Shown in pieces: positions 35,801-47,393 of a stretch of 64,000 bases of DNA. Positions within the stretch are counted from its first letter, which is position 1; every line of letters starts with the position of its first letter. The position numbers and the translations under genes are program-made. Source of the DNA: Davidsoniella eucalypti. Its lineage: Eukaryota; Ascomycota; Sordariomycetes; Microascales; Ceratocystidaceae. The notes beneath the pieces were generated by a model. It had not been told where the DNA came from, made no database searches, and was given only the letters and a program-made list of their open reading frames with translations. The stretch covers positions 496,001-560,000 of the forward strand of contig RMBW01000008.1 in NCBI GenBank assembly GCA_004009845.1. Direction: 5' to 3'.

Positions 35801-36127
35801 GAAAAGTAAAGAAAAGCTTGGACTTTGTAACTTGGTACCTGAAAGCAAACTTGTGATGTAAAAGTTATGGAAATGAATCATTAGAACGATGCGATAGTTG
35901 AAATGCAAGTATTAAAATGGGAGTGAAGAAAAAAAGACGAATGAAGTTTGGAAATAATTTGCAATCTGCAAGATACATAGTTAGTTAGTAGGGAATTACG
36001 GTCCAAAACAACAAAGACAAGACACAAGCAACTGCCTTATTCAGAAATGTTTCAACTTTAGAAATAGATAATACATATGTATATATAGACCAAAATATTG
36101 TAAATCTACGCCCCCAACGCCGGATAG

Positions 36128-36143
36128 TAACCCTAACCCTATT
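36128..36143 (+). repeat. Short interstitial telomere-like motif
   Basis: TAACCCTAACCCTATT contains two CCCTAA-type units. It shares 13 bases with the telomere-like repeat near 10700. It lies 100 bases from the tRNA-Asp gene, on the tRNA 3' side. Confidence 0.6.
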
Positions 36144-36243
36144 ATACACACACATAGTAACAATCTGACTTGTATCTACATGATAATCTATCACCAAAAA
36201 ACTCTACTGAACCAACAGTAGTTGTCATCATCAACAAGACGAT

Positions 36244-36315
36244 CTCCCCAACTGGGAATCGAACCCAGGTCACCTGCGTGACAAGCAGGTATGATCACCA
36301 CTACACTATTGAGGA
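36244..36315 (-). tRNA. tRNA-Asp (anticodon GTC)
   Basis: Read on the minus strand from 36315, the sequence folds as a 72-base cloverleaf without intron. The acceptor stem TCCTCAA pairs with TTGGGGA (one G-U pair), with discriminator G. The D-arm region is TAGTGTAGTGGT, which also serves as A box. The anticodon stem CCTGC/GCAGG encloses loop TTGTCAC with anticodon GTC. The T arm contains GGTTCGATTCC, which is the B box. The CCA end is not encoded, as usual in eukaryotes. A decayed LINE begins within about 50 bases of its 5' end. Confidence 0.95.
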
Positions 36316-36354
36316 ATGGTACTCGCTATTGTTGTTGTTGCTGTTGCTGTTATG

Positions 36355-37640
36355 TATCTATCCTCTACTCGGAGCAGGTCATCGTGGGTTTGGGGTCTGG
36401 CCTACGCTGACGATGGCCTCGTTTCGGTCTCATCTAAGAGTATTTCAGTCAATGTGGAAACCATTAACAGAGCCCTGAAAAGGATAGAGAAATGGTGCAG
36501 GGACAATGGTCTTTCTCGCTAGACTGGGACAAAACAGGACTGTTACACTGCCGAACAAGAGGATGCTCCTCCATGAGCCCAGTTACGCTGCCCTGTGGAG
36601 GGCTACTAAAGCCTTCCAAGTCTCTAAGGTGGCTGGGGGTATGGTGGGATTCCGGCTTCAATTTTTTGGAACACGCAAAGCAGGTCACTGCTAAAGCCAA
36701 GAGAACCACAAACGCACTCCGAGCTCTCTCAGGAGTGTACCGAGGAACCCCAGTGAGGAGTCTGCTACATGCAGTAAGGAGTTGCGTGCTCCCCAACTGA
36801 TGTATGCCTCTTCCACCTGGTCTCCCTTCATGCAGGCTACAGGGAAAGAAAGGCTAGAGGTAGCTTTGAGAGCTGCCCTGGGGCCGCACTGCCAGTATAC
36901 TGTACCACGCCAACTAGGCTTCTGCACATCCTCTCCTCGTTCCCAAACATGGAGATGATACTCAAGGACCTCGAGAGAGCCGCTGCCATTCGGGCTTACA
37001 CGGTAGACATCACAGAGATAGAAGGACACGTTAATGTGTATAAGGAATTGCTCACGGAGCCAATTAAAGAGTCGAACAGACTCTTCCCAGAAGAAAAGGG
37101 CCCCCGTGGCTGTCTGCCACCGCAGCTAGACAAAGAAGAAGCCACAAAACATCATTTGAAAGAGGTGGCTGAGGCAGACCCGAAAACGCTATGAGTTTAC
37201 TCTGATGGTTCTCGTGATGAGAAGGGCAGAACAGGGGCTGGTTGGGCAGTCTTTTATGAGGGCATCAAACTCTGTGAAGGTCTAGGGTCATGTGGCTCTC
37301 TAAGAGAAGTGGCCGACACAGAGGCTATTGCTGCAGACAATACAGTCCAAACGGCCATCAAGCATGCTCCTCCTAATGCAGGCAATCTGTATCTGTGCCT
37401 TGACAATTTGGGCGTTCTCGAGAGGCCGTCAACAAGATCCGAAGTTTACTCTGGATGTTTAAGGCACTGTCAAAGCCATGGGGTCAGATATAGTTGTTAT
37501 ACGGACAAGCTTCCAAATCCTACAAAAAGAAAGCCATGTTACTTTTGTGTTACACGTTACACTGCAACATCAAGTTTCCAGAAGAGATGGCAGTTCGAGG
37601 ATGTTTAGAGACTCAAATCGTGAAAGTGGTATCTTGGGGG
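36355..37640 (+). mobile_element. Decayed Tad1-like LINE: end of reverse transcriptase, linker and RNase H
   Basis: Translation in shifting frames gives the C-terminal half of a Tad1/I-clade non-LTR element. The reverse transcriptase active-site block AYADDG is at 36400-36417, followed by VETINRALKRIEKWCRDNG. After a frameshift near 36500-36520 come LRWLGVWWDSG and KAKRTTNALRALSG. The RNase H start VYSDGSRDEKGRTGAGWAV at about 37195 directly follows an in-frame TGA. RNase H continues through VADTEAIAAD near 37310-37345 and then degenerates. Multiple stops and shifts make it dead, and the 5' half (ORF1, endonuclease, early RT) is absent. It lies in opposite orientation to the adjacent tRNA-Asp, whose 5' end is some 40 bases away. 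Confidence 0.88.
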
Positions 37641-38388
37641 GAAATAAGACCGGAAGATATGGGAGAAGACTCTCGGCAAGGCAAAGGAGGTTGCTGCTAG
37701 GTGCTCTTTTTCCATATACCAAGCCAGTCGACTGTCTGCTCCCGGAACATACATAGAGTAACAGAAGGTAGACATTAAAAACATAAAGTCAGATCAAATC
37801 ACCAGCAGAGTCTACTCATACAGTTCAACAAGTATACCCTTCATATACACATATTCATACCACCCATACTTGGATTTGTACGTTTAGAAACTCCACAAAT
37901 AGTTTGAAATGACATCTTATATCTTAATTGATGTGCTTGAAGGAAAATGAAAGAAAACTCAAAAACGCCGATCCGAAATGACGGCCACAAACTCCTTTGT
38001 CAACCAGTACCAACCCATACAAAACAATATACAAGCAAAATATATACTTAACAAACGTTTCCATACTAGCTAGAATAATGAATTGTGATGCCATCCTGTA
38101 ATAAGAGGGCACTACTGAATCGATTAATCAGAAATTAGCTTTCGCTAATCAAAGCCATCATATCATGTCTTCACAATAAAACAAAACCGAAGAACATGAA
38201 GTTATGCCCCACCAGAAAGAAAAGAAAAACGTGGAAAAAAGAAGAAACGAAGAGGAGAAAAAAAAAAGGTGTAGTAATACAATAACTCACATACGTTGCG
38301 ACGTTTCGAAAAAGAAGGAAATATGAAGATAAAGAAGACAGAACACTAACGGAAGATTGTTGGGACGAGTAACTTCCTGGTTCATTCA
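37641..38388. other. Intergenic region with the Ase1 3' side
   Basis: No gene is seen. The part nearest 38388 is purine-rich on this strand (AAAGAAAAG tracts), hence T-rich on the minus strand, as expected for the 3' UTR of the Ase1 gene. Confidence 0.5.
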
Positions 38389-40922
38389 CTATTGTTGAAT
38401 ATCCTCGTCTACCCATTCACCGCCTGAAACAACTCTAGTATCTTCATAATCAACCATAGATTGCATCGGCGGTTGGAACCCTCTAATGCGCTTGCTACCA
38501 GCACCACCGTTGTAGACTCCGTGTGAGCTAGTTGAATGGTGGCTTGCATGGGAGTACGACCGTGCATGCGAATGAATGTCAGGTCCAGAGGCTGTAACGG
38601 TCTCATCGACGTGTCTTTTACCACGCGCAGCTCTCAATTTAGCGTAGTAAGCATCCTGGGCATCTGGTTCCGGCTCACTATTATCATCATACGTCTCCCA
38701 ATTTTCAGAAGACCCTGAGATCTGGGTAGATGTACCAGACACTTGGCGTGGAGCACCAAGTAGCGAATCGGGATGTGACGAGGCCGCAGACGATGATGAG
38801 GCGTACGCATATCGAGAGTTACTGAGCTGCGAAGCACCCATCATGGAAGAGGTGGTGGATGGACCAAAAGGATCCTCAATCTCGATTTCACGGATAATGG
38901 AACCTTCCATGAGACCCGTCGCTCTATATGGGTTGGCAGGTGTCTCTAGTTTAGGAGGCTCGCGCATCTTCGGGGGAGGAGCTCTCATGATAGGAGCACC
39001 GACATTCCTCAGAGGACTAGTGTCGGTACGTGTTGGAGAGTGCACTATGGGTGCGCGATCAGGTGAGTTGCTTCCATATTTGAGGTTCGATAGCGGTGTT
39101 CTTGCAGGAATACGCGTAGGACTTCCAGGACCAGATCTGCCAATAGATCCGGGTGCAGTAGACGCCGGTCTAGGAGGGGGGACAACTTGTTGTTGGCTCT
39201 TTGTTCCACCCGCAGTAGGAGTCTTAGTAAGACCGCGGTTAGGAGGTTGAATAGCATTAGTCTTCATGTTTCCCATAGAAATGGCTTTGCTCAAAGGGCG
39301 GGCCTTGGTAGTTGAAGTAGCGTTGTGGGCAGGCATGACAGGAGCGCCCGGTGTCTTAGGCCGAGACGGGGCCGTAATTGCAACAGCGCCCTTTTTGGAC
39401 CCAGCAGCTGATGAGTCATCCTCGAGCAAGTCAATGTATCGTTCACCCTGAACCAAGAATGGAACACCATATTCGTCTTCGTATTTTTCTAAGGACTTGC
39501 GGAGCTCGGCCGTGACCTTGGGCAGCTCCTTCGCGATACGTTTGCGCATTTTCTCTTCGCGCAAAAGCTTTCCTGGGTCACGGCGCTCACCCTTCTGACC
39601 TCTCATCATCAGTCTCGAAGCATCTTGGCTGGACTGTGCGAGTTCTTCCTTCTGAGTAGCGAGATCCTTATGTTTCTCAATCAAGGACAATGTAGGTGCC
39701 CGTTGCTCACGCAGAATTTCAAGGCGCGAAATCTCGCGCTCGTGAGCTTCGAGGAGGGCATCAGAGTAAACATTAGAAAACGCGGGAGTAAACTCTAGCA
39801 TTTCGTCTTCGGAAAAGTACAAAGAGTCCCATAGCTCCTGCAGCTTGCACCGCGCATCCTCAACAAATAGGTGCAAGTTCTGGCGCTTAAGTTCACTCAG
39901 ACGAGACATTTCATCCTCGAACTCGTTGATCTGGCGCACACCGCAACCACGGTTTGCATTGAGAAATGTCTTACGTTCAACTTCATCTACGCCTAGCATA
40001 GCCCACATACTTTCAACGGAGCTTTTGAGGTCAGCAAGGTGCTTTTCACGGGCTCTCTTTTCGCTGGAAAGCTTGTCATGCTTGGCCTTGAGACGCTGAA
40101 GGTCCTCCTGATGGAGTCCAAGCTGCTCAGGAGAGTCACGATAGTTCTTGACGATCATGCTGTCGGTGTGGGCCTGGGGTATCCCAAGCTCAGCCCAAAG
40201 AGATATTATTTGTTCGCAAGTTGTCTGGACGACTTGGATACGACGAGTGTACTCCTCATACACGCGGGTAAATTCGACGTCTAGTTTATCAACGTATGCA
40301 GGAGATAAGTCGAAGCTTGGGGAGACTGAGGCATTAGGGCCAGTTGGAGGAAGAGGAATGCTAACAAAACTAGACTCTAGGTGTGATGAGTAGGATTGAA
40401 GAGTATCGGCCAGTTCTGAAAGCAAACAGATGTTAGTATGGTACTTTGTTTCTTGATTCGCAGGGGCGATGTTGTGACTACACACTTTTGACATGTTGGA
40501 AGCGCTCTTTATAAAGTTTATGAGTGTGTTGGTGCTTTTCGCGCAATGCTTTGAGGCATCGTGACAAGGGGTAAGTCACCCGTAGACCGTCGTTCTCTTT
40601 TTCGTTGCGACCGCCTCGATGATCTTCCAACGAAGCTTCCATCTGGCGAATCGCAGTGATGGTTTTTTGCGCTTCTTCTATCAAGCTCTTCTTTTCAGAA
40701 GTGACTTGACGAACTTGGTTGTTCAGAGTATCAGAGAGAGCTGCGAATAGCTATTGATGCGGGCTAGTCAGTAACCATGTTTGTCTATATCAGCAGAATA
40801 TTTGATCATACCTCGGTTTCACGAGCTTCACGCTCATGGTTGGGCACGCCAATGTCATCAAACAAACCGTGTAGCTGTTCGATTATGGTGTTTATTTGAT
40901 GAGACAGATAACTAGCATCCAT
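38389..40922 (-). CDS. ASE1: Ase1/PRC1/MAP65 microtubule-bundling protein
   Basis: Three exons: 40922-40812, 40750-40486 and 40415-38389, giving 800 residues. Intron 1 is 61 bases. Intron 2 is 70 bases and has a perfect ACTAAC branch site, with a non-standard GTGTGT donor chosen because it alone keeps frame. The protein opens MDASYLSHQINTIIEQL and has long heptad-like helices through about residue 490, including ISLWAELGIP, MWAMLGVDEVERKTFL and LQELWDSLYFSEDE, which are MAP65-family spectrin and microtubule-binding blocks. Ase1 dimerises and crosslinks antiparallel microtubules at the anaphase spindle midzone. The C-terminal ~300 residues are disordered and basic, with several S/T-P-x-R/K sites (such as SPTRIPAR and SPTRTDTSP) of the kind Cdk1 uses to restrain Ase1 before anaphase. 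The stop is TAG at 38389. The middle-exon and first-exon assignments rest on frame and homology. Confidence 0.9.
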
Positions 40923-43900
40923 TTTTGCACTTGATGATGGGTGGTAAACGGTATGCTGAATACAAAAAGGAAAAAAAAAGTGGAAAAAAAAAAAGTTTAG
41001 TTATATGACGAAGGGTGCGAAACGAGCGTAAGAATATAAAGAGGAAGATGTGGAAAAAAAAATATACAATTGGCTGTGTGACCTGGTTACCAGGTCGATG
41101 GCCAATGTTTGGAAGGTGTCGACTATGAGTCTAGGAAAGAAGCAAACAAGCGATGCAAATTATGAGATTGTGTTCAATTGCAAAAAGCAAATGGAAGAAA
41201 AAATAGAAGCGCACGGCTGTGGAAGCGCCGTATGCAGAGAAAATCAATCAAAGGCGCGCAACCGTGACAATCCTATGATAAGACAGAAAGAAAATGTTAG
41301 AAATCGAAGAAAACAAGAATGACAGGTTTAAAGTTTGACAGCTAGAGCATATCCGATGATATTATATTCATAGCTACGCGTTCGGAAAGCACCACTATGT
41401 TTGTCAACCGATAGGCAAAGCTATAATATCTCGGTGTATCTAATACAGAGACACTATTGTAGGACTAAAGCAAGTAATGTGGCTGTTGTCATGGAGCAAT
41501 ATGCAAGGGAAGTGACTATCCGCTTGTTGGCTTTGCAACAGCTGGTCAACGGGCGCCGAAGTTTAGCTATATTATGAGAGAAGCCTACCTTTTTCGCTTG
41601 ATAGTCAAAGATATAACACGAAACTAGCAAGAAATGACATCTAGAATAATACTAGAATAATACTAGAGGTATGTCTAGTAGTCTAGTGAGTGTAATAAAG
41701 AAGCTTCTTTATAGAATATAGGCGCCAGAAGCAAATTGGGAGAGAAAAAATAACAGACACCTGTAACGATGCTAGAGCCAGTAAACAAAGCAGGTACAAT
41801 GATGTCGGGTGTAAATATACAGTGCTCCCGGTACAGTTGTATGTAGACGGCGATGAAGGGCGTAATAGATAACGAGAGGCGGAAGCAGTTGGAGCTGGGT
41901 CAAAGTCAGGATCGATTGTACGCAAGTTTATATGGCTGACCTCAGCTTTTTTCGAAAAGGTCGAGAAGCAGGCTTTTGTTGATGAAAAATGCGACGAAGA
42001 AGTGTATTGTTGATTTAGATAACGTGGGAAGGATAAAGAAACGAGCGTGGAATAGGAATGAGCAGAAGCGTTAGCAAAAAACACAGACAATTAAAGACTG
42101 TTTGTTGGCAGCTACCGGAGGAGAATGAAAGAAAACCAAAATAGAGGGTGGGTTGTGATATATGGCATCCTTATGAACGGCTCGTATGTCTGGTTGGTTG
42201 AGATCTTCTCGTCGAAGTGCACTTCTGGCTGTTGGCAGAGCAACCGGGTTGGATTTAACATCGGGAGGAAACTTTGGCTGTTTGTTTTGGTCGCCTAACC
42301 CTCAACCCTTAACGTAGCCTCCGTTGTTTGGGCATTAATTTTCTTAATTTTGCTACGATGCCCATGTCGATACGGCCATCGCTTCCCAAAAAGGGTATAG
42401 TCATGTTTTAGAATGAACCACCGTCTATCCGTAGGTAAGAGCATTTGAAATTAGAGGGCGATGGTGGATTGTTTACCATCTCGCAAATGCACCGTCAAGC
42501 TATTAAACTTGGAATAATCCAAGGCTTTCAAGCCCATGACACCTATTTAGCCCTTGAGCCAATCTCTTTATGTTGCCTCCCGTGCATAAGTGCACACATG
42601 AACTTTATCAGTGCAGAAAGAAACAAATAGACAATGCTTGTTTAGAGTGCTGTAGTGCGTGAACAAAACGCCAGGCCTCAAGTTAGCATTTCACTTATAC
42701 AACTGGTACGATTGAGAGAGTATTGCTTAATCTCTACCATATCTGCCCTACTGCAAATTTAAAACAGTCGTGCACATGTAGAAGTAAGAACGAGATGTTT
42801 CTCATTATTTAGCTTGTACATTTGTATTGTGACCTGCGGGCCTTTATCATTTACTGTGGTAGATATGTATGTACACGGCATCGCTATCTTTATCGGCAGA
42901 ATGCCATCCACAAGACCATTAAGATACATATTTGTATGTTTAGATAGGTTGAGATGATAATTAAGAAACATGGTGAAAATATAGACGTTGTAGTAATGTC
43001 TGTCGAGTTGCTATATCTACAATATAAGAATGGAATAAAGGTTCTTTAGTATGACATGACATCTACATATGAAAGATAACTTGGGACAACTTGTAAGTGA
43101 CTTGTTATTGTTAGTACCTTCTTAGAGTCGCATCAACATGCTAAGGCCGAGTCAAACTGTACATCGTATCAATAATACAACCAATGGGATTGAAAATTCC
43201 TTTGATTCATTGTAAGCATATAAATGGAAAAAAACTTTACATAAGTAGTTATATGTACTGTAGTCATAGATAAAGTGGAAACCACTCATACTCATCCTAC
43301 ATATATAAGTTTGTCACTAAACGGCTATCGTTTCCACCTTTTGTAAGAGAGAAAGGATGAATACTCTATTGAGATATATGTCCCTTTTTCCTAATGGAGG
43401 CCTTTCAAGGTTTATTAGCTCACAAGGTGATAGAATATGTGCATGAAATGCTCTCTATCAGGAGTGTGAGTATAGATGTCTGACGATGATAGGCGGTCTT
43501 TAACTTTCAATGTGTAGCCTCATTACAAAGCCTACCCTCGTGTTCTATTTCTTGTGATACACGAAAGGGATGTCTTTTGGGGAATGAGGGGGAGGAGGAC
43601 TAAGTAGCTATGACCTTGTCAGTCTGTACTAATATGTAGTAGCAAAATGCAGGTGGCATCTGTATGTGGGGATGTTTCTCCAAATTACTTTAGTCTGCTG
43701 AAGAAGAAATAAATCCCTGACCGTGGAAAGGCTTTACAGGTATTAATATCTTCTACCCCCGACGTTTCTCTGATTTTGTCTGTACTTCGGACCATGCTTC
43801 ATAAACCCTTGATGATGTCTATCGGGATCTGCATGTTAATAAGGTTTAGGTCGGTATGTGAAAGTGTCGGAAGCTGGGACAATCTAAACACTAGGAACAA

Positions 43901-44219
43901 AGAAAATCGGTGCTAGAAAACTCGGCTTCTCAGCCAATCTAAATTTCCTGGACTAAAGAAAATACATTTTGAGTTGAAATTTACCATTCAATATCTATTT
44001 ACTATTATTACAGCGATACAAAAGCATGCTCCGGGCTGACTCCGGGATCCGGTTTGATTTGATTTGATTATATTTAACGTCTAAGATCATACGACGCCGG
44101 ATTAGTTACTGGATAGCTCGAAGAACTAGTGATCCATACCTCCACTAAGAGCAGCAAATACAAATACAAAGAAAAAAAAGAAGAAAAAAAGCAAAACAGT
44201 GCCTCCACAAAACCAACTC
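40923..44219. other. 3.3-kb gene-poor region upstream of Ase1
   Basis: It must contain the Ase1 promoter near 40923. Open frames are short and A/T-rich with no family signature. A short tandem array of CTAGAATAATA-like units lies at 41641-41690. No RNA gene or intact element was recognised. Confidence 0.55.
41641..41690. repeat. Short CTAG-rich tandem array
   Basis: Three imperfect units of ACTAGAATAAT followed by CTAGTAGTCTAGT. Simple repeat in the gene-poor region upstream of Ase1. Confidence 0.55.
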
Positions 44220-44223
44220 CTAA

Positions 44224-44620
44224 GTGGAGCTAGCCTCCAAGAGGCGGCCGTAAGAAATATTTTTTGGCGTAACCAAGTCGGGTGCAATGGATGAAGCACA
44301 GCAACAAGATTCCCGGTCCGGCCCCGCGAGGTCGGGCATCCGGAACCTTCAAAAAGGCTGCCCGCCGTGTGTGAGTGTGGCTCCCTGAGGTGAGTGTGAT
44401 GAGACTCAGGAGAATAACACCTCGAGAGGAAAAAATTGGGCTCAAGGCCTCACGAAAAGGTGCATCAAAGACGACATATGTCAAAACGAGAATGGATAGC
44501 AATATGTGCTGGTCGCTCTTAAAAACACACAACGAAGGGTAAAATTTTGTCTTTGGACAGAGGGAAGGTTGGAAATAGGATGGGTAACTAGTTCTCTTTG
44601 TATTCTATTCTTTGTTACTT
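44224..44620 (+). repeat. Unrecognised dispersed repeat, copy 1
   Basis: Aligns by eye over most of its length with 49196-49570. Shared segments include GGAACCTTCAAA, GTGTGAGTGTG, GGGCTCAAGGCCTCAC, GAGAATGGATAGC and GTGCTGGTCGCTCTTAAAAAC. Both translate to a similar peptide with an FWxNQ core followed by a Cys, and both have a C-x-C further on. This copy carries an in-frame stop and differs at many sites, so it is an old, diverged copy. The parent element was not identified; a zinc-finger-bearing transposon ORF is one possibility. Confidence 0.6.
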
Positions 44621-44736
44621 CTTGATAAGTCTTCACCTGGACTTCTTCGATTATTTTGATTGATTGGCCAATCTGGACCCCATTTCCTCCAGAACTATCA
44701 TTCAATTGAATTGAGGATGTCTTTTTATCTGGCAAC

Positions 44737-45714
44737 TTGAGTGATCAGCGCCAAGTGTCAGCGATGCTCAAGAATTTGAATCAACATGATTTGACTAGCC
44801 TCAACAAAAAAACTTATCGAGATTCACTAAAATGCGACAATCTCTCAGACAGTACTATTTACAATTGCTACAATCTTTCAAAAAATATTTCACTAAAGAA
44901 AGATCTTTTAATAATCACGTTCTTCTTCATTCATGTTATCACAGAACTGAATGATGCAGAAAAGCCCCCAAAAGATCAGTTCGGTTGCTGGTATGAGCTC
45001 CGTAATAATATTCGCTCATACAGTGCCTACAGACTCTTTAAACGTATTTCAAGGCGTTGCATCAATTCTAGAACGAAAATGGAAGATTCCATTTGTATAC
45101 GGTATCCCTTCCTTTAAATTACATGCTAAGAGGCTTGCTCAGCTATCAATCTGTATTCAAACGGCTAAAAAAAACGACGCAGTGTTGTCATGGTCTTGGG
45201 TATATCATTTTTAAGGCGACTTCGGTTGTGATGTACCTTGTCAACGCGAAGGAGGAAATACAACTTTTGTCGGCGAAATCAGTTGCAGACTTCATTCTGT
45301 TTTCTCATGATGTAATTCTCATAGAAGAAGACAGGATCAGAAATCGTCTTCAAAAACGAAATTTTGCACAACGAGTCCAACCCAATTCGAAAAGCTCTGA
45401 TTCTTACAACTTAAGTCCTTCCTATTAGTATTGAGAAAGACCTCAAAGGCAACACAAGAATCTACAAAAGTTTAAATGATAGAAATAGTCCTTGTATTGA
45501 CTTGGAGTTTTTGTTGCCCCTAATGCCGCCATTCTGGGTTGATATTCCACCAAAACATAAATTTATGCTACTATATTTGTGTCATTCACAACAAAAGGTA
45601 GATGAAAACTATTGGAACTCCAGTGTACAGAAAAGTGGGGATGATACCTACAACAACTGGACACATTCAAAACTTCCAAGTTTAAATATCCATCATAGCA
45701 TAGTAAATAGTTAG
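44737..45714 (+). pseudogene. Decayed unidentified ORF cluster
   Basis: Several consecutive plus-strand open frames follow one another with shifts. The first begins MSDQRQVSAMLKNLNQ (126 codons, though its start is not ATG). Next is a frame with LNVFQGVASILERKWKIPF, then KATSVVMYLVNAKEEIQ, then a final short frame ending at 45714. The composition (amphipathic, Lys/Leu/Asn-rich) and end-to-end arrangement look like one larger coding region broken by frameshifts, not chance ORFs. I recognise no domain. It directly follows the repeat at 44224-44620, so it may belong to the same element. AT-rich random sequence is the alternative. Confidence 0.35.
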
Positions 45715-46138
45715 ATGGCGATCTCAATAAGATTTCCTTCAAGATCAACTTCATGATATGGACAAGTATGTGACTTAAGAGTGGTGAATTATCGTAAAAG
45801 TCAGTATCGAGATATAAATCCCGATACATAACTTTAACATCTAGTATTAATGTATATTCCCAATTCCGGTAAGGCAATCCAAAGATGCCATACTGTATCA
45901 AGCCAATTTAATATATACATAAACCAAAAACGACAACAAAACAGAATTTGAGCCAAGTAAACACAACTCAAAACCTCGGGGAATTTCAAACTTGACTAGA
46001 AGACTAGGCCATGAGAGAAAAAATGCAAAACTATGAAGAGCACAGAGACAGACTATATGCTATGATGAATGCTAATCTAGAGATAGAAATGCCCATGTGG
46101 CACCACCCAGTGCTACACAAGCACTTGCCATGTATGCT
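45715..46138. other. Intergenic region
   Basis: AT-rich; no gene or RNA seen. It includes the 3' side of the small secreted protein gene on the minus strand. Confidence 0.5.
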
Positions 46139-46738
46139 TTACAGGTAGGCAATCATATGTTTGTAGTAGGTTAAGGCGTTATAATTCTCGTCAATGGTTT
46201 TTCCCGCCTCGGAAATCCAGTCTTTGGAGAGTTCGTTGAGACGGTCAGAAGACATCTTTTCGGCAGTGGTTGAACCACCCCAACGCAGGCTGTAAAAATA
46301 AAGTTAGTTACATACTGTGGTACTCAAATCTATAAGGGTATATAATCAGGATACTTACCTCTGTGTGTAATCGATGTTATAAGCGGATGCATACAGATTC
46401 CACTTACCACCCTCCACCTTGCGGACGTTGTAGTAGGTGCCTGTGAAGGAGTTGCGGCCAACAGTGCCAACAAGTAGACCAACGTAGCTGCAACCGGTCT
46501 CCTCGATAATAGCAGTAGTCAATCTGTCATAGCTGATCTGGTTTGTCGCCGGATAGCACACCATTAAGTAGTATGTCTCACCAGGGTCAATCTCATAAGG
46601 AGCAACGCGATATACCTCAGCATAGTTGTTATCACGAGAAGACAGGTGAACTTCATTGGTGGGCTCCTGAGCCTCTACAGCAGGAACAGCAGCGCTGGAG
46701 GCCAGGGCACAGAGAGAGAGGACACTGAAGAATCTCAT
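46139..46738 (-). CDS. Small secreted protein, candidate effector
   Basis: Two exons, 46738-46359 and 46289-46139, separated by a 69-base intron with GTAAGT and TTTTTACAG ends; 176 residues. The ATG at 46738 is the first in frame. It starts a classic signal peptide (MRFFSVLSLCALASSAAVPA) with cleavage likely soon after residue 17-23. The mature part is about 155 residues, with aromatic-rich strands (ETYYLMVCYP, SFTGTYYNVRK, KWNLYASAYNIDY) and just two cysteines, enough for one disulfide. The C-terminal part after the intron is helical and charged, ending HMIAYL. I recognise no enzyme family. Size, secretion, single intron and position in a repeat-rich, gene-poor stretch fit a secreted effector or small cell-wall protein, but that is inference from context only. 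Confidence 0.8.
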
Positions 46739-46950
46739 GGTGATAGAGGCGAGAAGACAAGGAGTTGAAGGGGTGATATTATAGAATTGACAGAGCTGTA
46801 TCAAGAATTGTGAGAGGGAGAGAGAGAAGTGAGGGCGATGATGAAGGTGGTGAGAAGAAGATTGGAAATGGTTAGTAAACGAATCGACATGTCTTGATAC
46901 TTATATCTTGTTTCTTAGGCTGAGCTGAGTCTTCTTTCTCTACATTATCT

Positions 46951-46977
46951 CTTCTTCTTCTTCTTCTTCTTCTTCTC
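46951..46977. repeat. (CTT)n microsatellite
   Basis: About nine CTT units some 215 bases upstream of the secreted-protein ATG, hence an AAG tract on its coding strand. It could lie in the promoter or 5' leader. Confidence 0.8.
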
Positions 46978-47028
46978 CGGAGTCTCCTTCAATACGTATC
47001 TGTGCTCATGCACCAATGCAAAAAAGCG

Positions 47029-47393
47029 GTATATCACCATATACACCGACTGGTAAAATATTCAAAGGTATTCAAAGGTATATAAAAGCACGGGCATCAG
47101 TTGGGACCAAGTCAGCATTGGTATTCTTAGCCTAGATTTCCTTTCGGAATGCCACAAAGCTTTTTTTTTTTTTTTTTTTTTTACATCACGGGCCTTTCAA
47201 CAAGGGTAACTGTACATATGTGTATGTGCATGTAGGCAAAGATCGGATCTGCCAAGTCGGGAATCCCTAGAAGCTATGGGCTATATGAGAGGCTTTATAA
47301 GCCATGCGAGCCAAGTTAAACTACCCTCAAGGGTGAACAAGTTACAACGTAAAAATAGCAGGTTATACACCGTATACACCGACTGGTAATAAC
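47029..47393. repeat. Direct-repeat pair flanking a 300-base segment with T22
   Basis: Two imperfect 33-base direct repeats, at about 47029-47061 and 47361-47393, share the core TATACACCGACTGGTAA. The enclosed segment contains a 22-T run (47161-47182). Such spacing could mark an inserted element or a local duplication; no coding content is visible. Confidence 0.45.

Larger units (their letters stand above)
35164..36243. other. Upstream region of the Irs4-like gene
   Basis: About 1.1 kb with no gene seen. It must include the promoter of the minus-strand Irs4-like gene. An A-run of 28 bases lies at 35773-35800, and a telomere-like TAACCCTAACCCTATT lies at 36128-36143, 100 bases from the tRNA. 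Confidence 0.5.

Noticed and set aside
41683..42090. 135-codon minus-strand frame upstream of Ase1
   Set aside because: Ser/Tyr-rich translation of AT-rich DNA without homology; likely chance or leader sequence.
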